Made by a program: the position numbers and the translations under genes
Origin: Candidatus Bathyarchaeota archaeon
GTDB lineage: Archaea > Thermoproteota > Bathyarchaeia > Bathyarchaeales > Bathyarchaeaceae
Reading direction: 5' to 3'
Assembly: GCA_020344715.1 (NCBI GenBank)
Contig: CP070828.1
Location: 39,739 to 52,418, forward strand
DNA: 12,680 nucleotides
Part shown: positions 7,281 through 12,680 of the stretch, piece by piece
Position numbering within the stretch: position 1 is the first letter of the stretch
Layout of the letters: the number at the start of each line of letters is the position of its first letter
The notes under the pieces: generated by a model
Told to the model about the DNA's origin: nothing
What the model saw: the letters and a program-made list of their open reading frames with translations, nothing else
Database searches by the model: none

Positions 7281-8955
7281 CTATGAGTTCGCGGTATTCA
7301 CCAAAGACGGTGCGCAACACCTCAGTTATTTCCCCAAGTGTTGCATAGGTCTTCAAAGCTTTGATTATGATAGGCATAAGGTTTCTATCCCTGTCAGTTT
7401 CATCATGCAATTTGTCCAAAACTTCTTTGACTTTCCTATTATCTCTTTCCTTCTTCATTTTTCGGAGCCTGGCTACCTGTTCTTCCTCCACTTCTGGATG
7501 AACACGCAAAAGCTCCATGGGCACCCAGTCCTTCTCAACCGTGTAATCGTTAACTCCAACCAGTGTTCTTTGCCGGCTTTCGATTTCTTTCTGGTACAGA
7601 TAGGCGCTGTCAGCTATTTCCTTTTGAAAAAACCCTCGTTCTATTGCAGAAGAAACCCCTCCCATGGCATCTATCCTGTCTATGTACCGCATAGCACGTT
7701 CTTCCATCTTATTGGTCAAATATTCCACATAGTAGGAGCCACCGAGTTGATCAATTGTGTCGGTTACACCGCTTTCATAAGCTATAATCTGCTGCGTCCG
7801 CAGTGCGACTCTTACCGCCTCTTCACAGGGTAACGCCAAGGCTTCATCGAAAGAGTTAGTATGCAGCGATTGAGTGCCACCTAAAACTGCGGCTAGAGAC
7901 TGAAACGCGACCCGCATGACATTGTTGACAGGTTGTTGAGCGGTTAGCGTACAACCCGAAGTCTGAACATGCATCCTCATCCATAGCGACCGAGGATCCT
8001 CGGCGTTGAACCGTTCTTTCATGATCTTTGCCCAAAGCCTTCGAGCAGCTCGAAACTTGGCGATCTCCTCAAAAAAGTCGTTGTGCGAAGCAAAAAAGAA
8101 AGAAAGCCTGGGTGCAAACTCGTCCACTTTCAATCCTCGTTCAAGTGTTGATTCTACATAGGCTATGCCATCAGCCAGTGTGAAAGCTAGTTCTTGCACA
8201 GCGTTTGACCCTGCCTCACGTATGTGGTAGCCACTTATGCTCACAGGGTTCCAGTGGGGCAAGTGACGGGTGCAGTATTCGATGATGTCGGTTGATAATT
8301 TCAGTGAAGGTTTTGGTGGGAAAAGGCAAAGTTTCTGTGCAAAAAACTCTTTGAGATTGTCGTTTTGGGTTGTGCCATCTAGTTTTTCTCTCGGCACGCC
8401 TTGTTTGTCTCCTATGGCTATGTACATAGCCAAGAGCATGGCGGCGGGTCCATTAATTGTCATGGATGTACTGACTTTATTCAGAGGAATGCCGTTGAAG
8501 AGAGTCTCCATGTCCTTGAGAGAAGATACTGCGACTCCACATTGGCCAACTTCACCCGTGGCCATAGAGTGATCAGAATCATACCCCATTATGGTTGGGT
8601 AGTCAAATGCGATACTTAATCCGGTTTCGCCTTCACTCAGCAGGTACTTAAAGCGTTCATTTGTTTGTTCAGCAGTACCGAATCCGCTGAATTGACGCAT
8701 GGTCCATAAGCGCCCACGATACATAGTGGCATGCAAGCCCCGAGTAAACGGGTACTCACCGGGGAAACCTAGATCTTTCACATAGTCAAAATGCTCAATA
8801 TCTTCTGGCGTGTACAATCGCTTCACTTGAACTCCGGAAACTGTGGAGTATTTGTTTTTTTTCTCTGGGTGCCTCTCAATCCAGCTGGGAACCTTTGTCG
8901 TTTCCCATCGCTGCCGTTCCTTTGAGACTTCCCGTAGTTTGCGTTCATCGAACAT
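7273..8955 (-). CDS. B12-dependent acyl-CoA mutase large subunit, isobutyryl-CoA mutase-like active site
   Basis: This is the TIM-barrel subunit that binds the acyl-CoA and performs the radical carbon-skeleton rearrangement. Visible are [20 protein letters not shown] (68-87), GYDSDH (124-129), TTQND (195-199), [11 protein letters not shown] with Y243 and H244, [26 protein letters not shown] and LGGSYYVE. These make family membership certain. Using M at 8955, numbering coincides with the Propionibacterium methylmalonyl-CoA mutase. Position 89 is Phe (Tyr there) and position 207 is Gln (Arg there). Phe/Gln is the pair reported for isobutyryl-CoA mutase; position 116 is Ala, unlike the Asp of 2-hydroxyisobutyryl-CoA mutase. 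The frame is open to 9123, but GGAGG ten bases before the ATG at 8955 and a TATA box support 560 residues. It heads the operon; automatic annotation would probably say methylmalonyl-CoA mutase. Confidence 0.93.
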   Translation of the reverse strand: MFDERKLREVSKERQRWETTKVPSWIERHPEKKNKYSTVSGVQVKRLYTPEDIEHFDYVKDLGFPGEYPFTRGLHATMYRGRLWTMRQFSGFGTAEQTNERFKYLLSEGETGLSIAFDYPTIMGYDSDHSMATGEVGQCGVAVSSLKDMETLFNGIPLNKVSTSMTINGPAAMLLAMYIAIGDKQGVPREKLDGTTQNDNLKEFFAQKLCLFPPKPSLKLSTDIIEYCTRHLPHWNPVSISGYHIREAGSNAVQELAFTLADGIAYVESTLERGLKVDEFAPRLSFFFASHNDFFEEIAKFRAARRLWAKIMKERFNAEDPRSLWMRMHVQTSGCTLTAQQPVNNVMRVAFQSLAAVLGGTQSLHTNSFDEALALPCEEAVRVALRTQQIIAYESGVTDTIDQLGGSYYVEYLTNKMEERAMRYIDRIDAMGGVSSAIERGFFQKEIADSAYLYQKEIESRQRTLVGVNDYTVEKDWVPMELLRVHPEVEEEQVARLRKMKKERDNRKVKEVLDKLHDETDRDRNLMPIIIKALKTYATLGEITEVLRTVFGEYRELIVV

Positions 8956-8965
8956 ATTGTTGGAG

Positions 8966-8970
8966 CCTCC
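8966..8970 (-). promoter_or_regulatory. Ribosome binding site fixing the mutase start
   Basis: GGAGG on the minus strand, ten bases before the ATG at 8955. It supports this ATG over the open frame that continues to 9123, whose extra 56 residues show no mutase similarity that I recognise. Confidence 0.7.
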
Positions 8971-8995
8971 GATTTTTATGTTAACATATTCTCGG

Positions 8996-9005
8996 TTAAA
9001 TAAAA
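8996..9005 (-). promoter_or_regulatory. TATA box candidate for the mutase operon
   Basis: The minus strand reads ACTTTTATTTAACC here. A start about 25 bases downstream (near 8975) leaves just enough leader for the GGAGG at 8970-8966 and the ATG at 8955. Read on the plus strand the same stretch (TTAAATAAAA) is also TATA-like and could serve the divergent genes that begin at 9091. Confidence 0.5.
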
Positions 9006-9090
9006 GTATGTTCAGGTAATCGGCGACTCGCATGCGATTCTCAGCTGTTCGACCGAAACCGGTACATTCTGCAACGCAAAAAGCCCCAGA

Positions 9091-9317
9091 ATGAGTTTTG
9101 AAATCGCTGACGATTCGGTTCAAGCAACGTGCGAAGTGATCTCTAGAAGAATAGCAGCTAGAGGTGGAAGATTGCTCTTCATTTCCACGGCTGAATCGTC
9201 TTTGTTCAGGTTCTAGCTCATCAATTCATTGATGTTCTGTTAGAGCTTGCACGCGCAAAACTTAAGAAAGCAATCGTGTATATTGGATGCTCCCAAAATG
9301 GAGAAATGGAGTCATGA
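9091..9317 (+). pseudogene. Small gene of unknown function, apparently frameshifted, coupled to the thiolase-like gene
   Basis: Two overlapping frames look like halves of one protein of about 75 residues. The first runs from ATG 9091 (MSFEIADDSVQATCEVISRR, then IAARGGRLLFISTAESS) to a TAG at 9214-9216. The second, open from 9195, reads VQVLAHQFIDVLLELARAKL and KKAIVYIGCSQNGEMES, ending at TGA 9315-9317. One extra T in the TTT run at 9201-9203 would join them as ...STAESSFVQVLAHQF.... The final TGA overlaps the next gene's ATG (ATGA, 9314-9317), the usual sign of a coupled upstream gene. The second half has no good start codon of its own. I do not recognise the family; the mixed helix/strand pattern with a Cys near the end gives no function. 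It may be a sequencing error, a true pseudogene, or chance. Confidence 0.4.
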
Positions 9318-10783
9318 CGTTTAAACCAAGAGAAGTTGCAGTGATCGGAGGTGGAGTAATACCTCACAGTAAAGGTAGACCTGACTGCAACATCACTGAC
9401 ATGTGTGTTGAAGCCTACAATATGGCGCAAGAAAACCTCTCAGAACAAATGGGCAAGCCTTTCGAAAATAGCTACATCGATGCCTTAGTGGTGAGCTACT
9501 TCAGTGACCATTTTGCAGGTCAGTTACTCGGTGAAGCGATGATAGCGGATTCCCTGGGACTCAATCCGAAAAGAAGCTACAGGGCAATAGGCGGAGGGGC
9601 AACAGGTGGACTAGGGGTCCAAAATGGATATTCACTTATAGCATCAGGACTTGCCGACGTTGTTGCAGTTGTAGGCTTTGAGAAGATGAGTTTGGTCGAC
9701 ACAGCAGAGGGTAATGAATACATTGCGTTGGCCAGCGATACTGACTGGGACTTCGCGAACGGCGGCTACTACACGGCATACTATGCAGCTATGGCCGCGG
9801 AATACGCCAAGACCTTCAATATTCCCGTTGATGTTTTCGAACGTCAGATGGCTGAAGTGAGCGTTAAAAACAGACGGAACGCCCAGTCAAACCCTTTTGC
9901 CCAAACGAGTTGGCTGAATCCCTGGTGTGTTAAGGGTGCACGCCAGAATGTTACAGGGGAAATCACCGCGGAAGAGGTTCTAGAATCAGGTTATTGTGCA
10001 ACACCGTTGCGACTGAGAAACTGCTGTCTGATGTCAGATGGAGCAGCTATAGTCATTCTAGCCTCCAAAGAGACCGCTCACAAACTCGTTGACAAACCAA
10101 TTTGGATAATCGGAACAGGGATGGGCACAGACACAATGCGACCAGGTGATCGATATGACACTGTAGGCGGTCTACACGAATACGACCTCATTCTGCCAAA
10201 CGAGGACGAGAAAACACAACAAAGATACAAAAAACTTCGTTATCCGGGTCAAAACAGTTTCCGCGCCGGTCGAATGAGTGCGAAGCAGGCATACTGGATG
10301 GCTCAAATTGAGAACCCGTTAAAAGAGATGGATGTTGTCGAAATCCATGACGCATTTAGCAGCAGTGAAATTCAAACATATGAGGATTTGGGCCTTTGCC
10401 CGTACGGCAAGGGTGGAGAATTCGTCATGAGTGGCGCAGCCAATATTGATGGCGAAGTGGCAATCAATCCATCAGGCGGCCTCATTGGTATGGGTCATAG
10501 CGTTGGCAGCAGCGGCGTATGGCAAGTATACTTCACTTACCTACAGCTGAGAGGCGATATTGACCAGGTCTTCAAAAGCTGGAATGAACGCTTCAAACCA
10601 TATAATGACAACAGAAATATACCGAGACCAGCGCAGGTGCCAAATGCCAGATTGGGAGCAGGTCATAGCCATGCAGGCACTGGAAGCCACGTGACATACA
10701 CAATACTAAGCAACAAAGAAAGCGATCTAGAGCGGATTCGACCTTTATCCGAATTTCCATCCAGGTTGATTAGGAGGCCTTGA
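9314..10783 (+). CDS. Thiolase-fold protein (SCP-x/lipid-transfer type) lacking the nucleophilic Cys
   Basis: This 489-residue protein is a thiolase-superfamily member, about 100 residues longer than most archaeal thiolases. Family segments are RAIGGGATGGLGVQNGY (90-106), SGLADVVAVVGFEKMS, VVEIHDAFSSSE (HDAF at 345-348) and NPSGGLIGMGHSVGSSG (His at 395). Aligned with the intact thiolase at 11600, its Cys89 corresponds to Gly95, and HDCF is HDAF; only the GHS histidine remains. It therefore should not do normal Cys-based thiolysis. About 50 extra residues lie between these motifs. The ATG at 9314 is preferred over 9287, because GGAG precedes it, the conserved PREVAVIGGGVIP follows, and it overlaps an upstream stop. 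It is adjacent to a DUF35 gene, as in Ltp2-ChsH2(DUF35) retro-aldolases. An aldolase-like or structural role is inferred. Confidence 0.88.
   Translation: MTFKPREVAVIGGGVIPHSKGRPDCNITDMCVEAYNMAQENLSEQMGKPFENSYIDALVVSYFSDHFAGQLLGEAMIADSLGLNPKRSYRAIGGGATGGLGVQNGYSLIASGLADVVAVVGFEKMSLVDTAEGNEYIALASDTDWDFANGGYYTAYYAAMAAEYAKTFNIPVDVFERQMAEVSVKNRRNAQSNPFAQTSWLNPWCVKGARQNVTGEITAEEVLESGYCATPLRLRNCCLMSDGAAIVILASKETAHKLVDKPIWIIGTGMGTDTMRPGDRYDTVGGLHEYDLILPNEDEKTQQRYKKLRYPGQNSFRAGRMSAKQAYWMAQIENPLKEMDVVEIHDAFSSSEIQTYEDLGLCPYGKGGEFVMSGAANIDGEVAINPSGGLIGMGHSVGSSGVWQVYFTYLQLRGDIDQVFKSWNERFKPYNDNRNIPRPAQVPNARLGAGHSHAGTGSHVTYTILSNKESDLERIRPLSEFPSRLIRRP
10772..10777 (+). promoter_or_regulatory. Ribosome binding site for the DUF35 gene
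   Basis: AGGAGG lies seven bases before the TTG at 10785 and inside the last codons of the preceding gene. It is the main reason to accept a TTG start for the DUF35 protein. Confidence 0.75.
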
Positions 10784-10784
10784 C

Positions 10785-11357
10785 TTGGACACCAAGAAAC
10801 TTAACGTAAAAGGTATAGTTCGACCTGAAAGCAAACGTCTAATGGGTCACCCAGAATACGTTGTTTCAATCCGAGATTACACCACCTATCAATTCAAGCC
10901 GTATGGACGGAACAGTAAGTACTTTAGAGCATTAGCAGAAGAAAAAAAGATTCTAGCCACAAAATGCAAAAGACACGGATTCTTCTTACCACCAAGACCT
11001 TTCTGTCCAGACTGTCAGTCTCCAGATATGGAGTGGATAGATTACACCAACCAGCCAGCCCAAGTGAAAACTGCGTCCATATGCAAATTTGCAGGCAAAG
11101 CGTTTCTGGACGAGACCCCCTTCTTACTGGGGTTCATTCAGATGGGTGAGGCAAAAACAGTGATGTCTTCAGTAGTGAAGCTTTCCGAAGATTCAGCAGA
11201 AAACACTCGGATGCTAAACAAGCTTATGGATACTAGGAGATACATGGAGCTCAACGGAAGAAAGGTGGAACCAAGGTTCATCTCACATCCTCAATATACA
11301 GTGAGGGACATCTACTTCATAGTAACAGACAAAGAATGGCTCAATACTCTGAAATAA
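10785..11357 (+). CDS. DUF35 Zn-ribbon/OB-fold acyl-CoA-binding partner of thiolase-like protein
   Basis: This 190-residue protein belongs to the DUF35 group: a rubredoxin-like zinc ribbon followed by an OB fold. In characterised archaeal and actinobacterial complexes such proteins bind thiolase-fold enzymes and help hold or shuttle CoA substrates. The ribbon is TKCKRHGFFLPPRPFCPDCQ (59-78): C61, C74 and C77 are in place, and the second ligand position is His64 rather than the usual Cys. The PPR motif is intact. The OB-fold part spans about 85-185 (VKTASICKFAGKAFLDETPF onward). The N-terminal 45 residues probably form the helical arm that packs on the partner. The TTG start follows the preceding stop by one base and has AGGAGG upstream, so both proteins are probably made together. 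A T-run follows it. Confidence 0.87.
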   Translation: MDTKKLNVKGIVRPESKRLMGHPEYVVSIRDYTTYQFKPYGRNSKYFRALAEEKKILATKCKRHGFFLPPRPFCPDCQSPDMEWIDYTNQPAQVKTASICKFAGKAFLDETPFLLGFIQMGEAKTVMSSVVKLSEDSAENTRMLNKLMDTRRYMELNGRKVEPRFISHPQYTVRDIYFIVTDKEWLNTLK

Positions 11358-11370
11358 CCAGCAATATCCC

Positions 11371-11377
11371 TTTTTTT
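11371..11377 (+). terminator. Oligo-T terminator after the DUF35 gene
   Basis: Seven T in a row begin 13 bases after the TAA stop of the DUF35 gene, in a region with no coding sequence. This is the form of an archaeal factor-independent terminator. With the promoter candidate at 11526 it suggests the downstream thiolase is a separate transcript. I see no gene in the rest of 11358-11599. Confidence 0.5.
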
Positions 11378-11525
11378 GATATGTACGGGCACCTACTGCA
11401 CCTATTGTTTCACACGCTGATGTTCGCAAGTTCTGAAAAACCGCTGATAAAGCCTGTCAGTGTTTGTTCAGCTGATAGTGCCATGAGAACCATAGACCGA
11501 CTTCAGCAACTTCCAGTTGTTTGCG

Positions 11526-11534
11526 CTTAAATAC
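11526..11534 (+). promoter_or_regulatory. TATA box candidate for the downstream thiolase
   Basis: CTTAAATAC in the plus strand is close to the archaeal TATA consensus. A start about 25 bases later (near 11556) gives a leader of about 44 bases containing the GGAGG at 11587-11591. Confidence 0.5.
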
Positions 11535-11586
11535 ACGTTTCAACTATACTATTCGCTCTCTTCAAATCAATCTATTTCACTCGATT

Positions 11587-11591
11587 GGAGG
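11587..11591 (+). promoter_or_regulatory. Ribosome binding site deciding the TTG start of the thiolase
   Basis: GGAGG lies eight bases before TTG 11600, ideal spacing. The next in-frame ATG is at codon 56, well inside the conserved N-terminal half, so the TTG must be the start. Confidence 0.75.
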
Positions 11592-11599
11592 ACAAATCA

Positions 11600-12680
11600 T
11601 TGAAGGGAAAACCAATAGTTTCCATAGTGTCTGCTGGCTTGTCGAAATTCGGAAAACGAGAAGGCCTATATGGAAGAGAGCTTTTCATTGAAGCCACAAG
11701 CGAAGCTTTCGAGCGATGCCCTAACCTTGACCCTCGAAGAGACATCAAGGCTGCTTTCATTGGCATGATGGGCGAGTCTTTTGAACATCAAGGCCACACA
11801 GGACCAACCGCTCTAGACTGGACTGGTTTGTTGCCAATACAAGCATTTCGGACCGAAGGAGCCTGTGGCTCTTCAGCTACGGCGCTACGTTGTGGAATAT
11901 TCGCCGTGCTCTCAGGTCTCGCCGACGTTGTTATGGTCGGCGGCGTTGAAAAAATGACCCATAGAACCACTTCAGACGTTACAGAATACTTGGCCATGGC
12001 ATGTGACTTTCCGTTTGAACAGTGGAATGGTCTGACGTTTCCCGGACTCTTTGCCATGGTGGCTACAGCGCACATGCACAAATATGGCACAACAGAAGAG
12101 CAGATGGCCCTCGTAGCGGTGAAGAATCATCACCACGGCACCATGAACCCAAAAGCGCACATGCAAAAGGAAGTATCGTTGGAAAAAGCCATGTCTTCAC
12201 GTGTTATCGCTTGGCCTCTCAAGCTCTACGATTGTTCGCTAATAACCGACGGAGCCAGCTGCTTGATTCTCACCAAGCCAGAACTTGCCAGAAAATTCAC
12301 TGACGCGCCTGTTCACATAATCGGTTCTGGACAGGCAAGTGATACTATTGGGCTATATGAAAGGAAAGAATTGACAACTCTCAAGGTTGGCAGGTTGGCA
12401 GCTGAAGAAGCATACAAGATGGCTGGCGTCAGCGCTTCTGACGTCGACGTTGCAGAAGTGCATGATTGCTTCACAATCGCGGAACTCGTGGCTTATGAAG
12501 ACCTTGGCTTCTGCAAACCAGGAGAAGGGGGACATTTCATCGAAGAAGGACAAAGTCAAATCGGCGGCAAGGTGGCTGTATGTACCAGCGGTGGGCTAAA
12601 ATCAAAAGGGCACCCGGTTGGCGCTACGGGTACAGCTCAAGCCTATGAGATATATCTACAGTTGACCGGGCAGGCAGAAA
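11600..12680 (+). CDS. Acetyl-CoA acetyltransferase-type thiolase (SCP-x-like), 3' end beyond window
   Basis: These first 360 codons belong to a thiolase that should carry out Cys-based Claisen condensation or thiolysis of 3-oxoacyl-CoA. The nucleophile is C89 in RTEGACGSSATALRCG. The HDCF motif lies at 288-291 and the GHPVGATG histidine at 338 (GGLKSKGHPVGATG), so the full catalytic set is present. Other family parts are SGLADVVMVGGVEKMTHRTT and WPLKLYDCSLITDGA. About 25-40 C-terminal residues are missing at the window edge. It begins with TTG (MKGKPIVSIVSAGLSKFGKR). It probably has its own promoter, downstream of the DUF35 gene. Many archaeal homologues work with a DUF35 protein and HMG-CoA synthase in the mevalonate pathway; no such synthase is seen here, so a catabolic acyl-CoA role is as likely. 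Confidence 0.9.
   Translation, partial: MKGKPIVSIVSAGLSKFGKREGLYGRELFIEATSEAFERCPNLDPRRDIKAAFIGMMGESFEHQGHTGPTALDWTGLLPIQAFRTEGACGSSATALRCGIFAVLSGLADVVMVGGVEKMTHRTTSDVTEYLAMACDFPFEQWNGLTFPGLFAMVATAHMHKYGTTEEQMALVAVKNHHHGTMNPKAHMQKEVSLEKAMSSRVIAWPLKLYDCSLITDGASCLILTKPELARKFTDAPVHIIGSGQASDTIGLYERKELTTLKVGRLAAEEAYKMAGVSASDVDVAEVHDCFTIAELVAYEDLGFCKPGEGGHFIEEGQSQIGGKVAVCTSGGLKSKGHPVGATGTAQAYEIYLQLTGQAE

Noticed and set aside
7219..7833. Plus-strand open frame of 204 codons
   Set aside because: It lies antisense to the mutase small and large subunit genes, whose conserved motifs settle the coding strand; its Phe/Leu/His-rich product matches nothing I know.
8956..9123. 56-residue N-terminal extension of the mutase large subunit
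   Set aside because: The frame is open, but a GGAGG and a TATA box support ATG 8955, the family begins near that point, and numbering from it matches the reference enzyme exactly.
9314..11357. Assignment of the thiolase-like/DUF35 pair to the archaeal mevalonate (acetoacetyl-CoA thiolase/HMG-CoA synthase) complex
   Set aside because: The first protein lacks the catalytic Cys and no HMG-CoA synthase gene is adjacent within the window.
11416..11476. Possible C/D box small RNA (TGATG and several CTGA boxes)
   Set aside because: The C-like boxes deviate at two positions and the spacings (about 9 and 21 bases) do not fit the usual near-equal archaeal guide spacing.
11336..11530. 64-codon open frame after the DUF35 gene
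   Set aside because: It begins inside the DUF35 gene, has no ribosome binding site, spans the seven-T terminator candidate and looks random in composition.

Overview
The window looks like a chromosome segment of an archaeon. The minus-strand block at the left carries the archaeal ribosomal protein/RNA polymerase order uS13, uS4, uS11, Rpo3 (RpoD), eL18 (L18e), uL13. Genes there are joined by 1-4 base stop/start overlaps. Promoter candidates are archaeal (TATA-like boxes rather than -35/-10), and Rpo3 carries a ferredoxin-like insert. A TACK-type lineage such as Bathyarchaeia would fit, but that is only an impression from protein style; nothing here proves the phylum. I see no rRNA, tRNA, CRISPR array or insertion sequence.

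Layout. (1) 1-2836, minus strand: translation/transcription operon, with uL13 cut by the window edge. (2) 2837-3049: divergent intergenic region with a promoter candidate for each side, an imperfect inverted repeat and a Trp-rich 18-codon reading frame overlapping the next start. (3) 3050-5257, plus strand: a two-gene ABC-2 type exporter (ATPase and permease). (4) 8955-5323, minus strand: a four-gene adenosylcobalamin-dependent acyl-CoA mutase operon (large subunit, B12-binding subunit, MeaB-type GTPase, corrinoid adenosyltransferase). (5) 9091-12680, plus strand, divergent from the mutase: a small apparently frameshifted gene whose stop overlaps the next start, a long thiolase-fold protein, a DUF35 Zn-ribbon/OB-fold protein, and a second thiolase cut by the window edge.

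The most interesting part is 5323-12680. The mutase would be called methylmalonyl-CoA mutase by overall similarity, but its two main substrate-recognition positions are Phe89 and Gln207 (by coincidence the same numbers as in the Propionibacterium enzyme), where methylmalonyl-CoA mutases have Tyr and Arg. Phe/Gln is the isobutyryl-CoA mutase combination. The neighbouring thiolase-fold protein (9314-10783) has Gly where the nucleophilic Cys should be and Ala in its HDCF-equivalent motif, and sits directly upstream of a DUF35 protein. That arrangement recalls thiolase-fold retro-aldolases of the Ltp2-ChsH2(DUF35) type. The downstream thiolase (11600 onward) keeps all catalytic residues. My inference is a branched/straight C4 acyl-CoA pathway: carbon-skeleton isomerisation by the mutase (kept active by the GTPase and adenosyltransferase) linked to carbon-carbon bond cleavage or formation by an aldolase-like thiolase homologue and a true thiolase. 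The chemistry is not proven by sequence.
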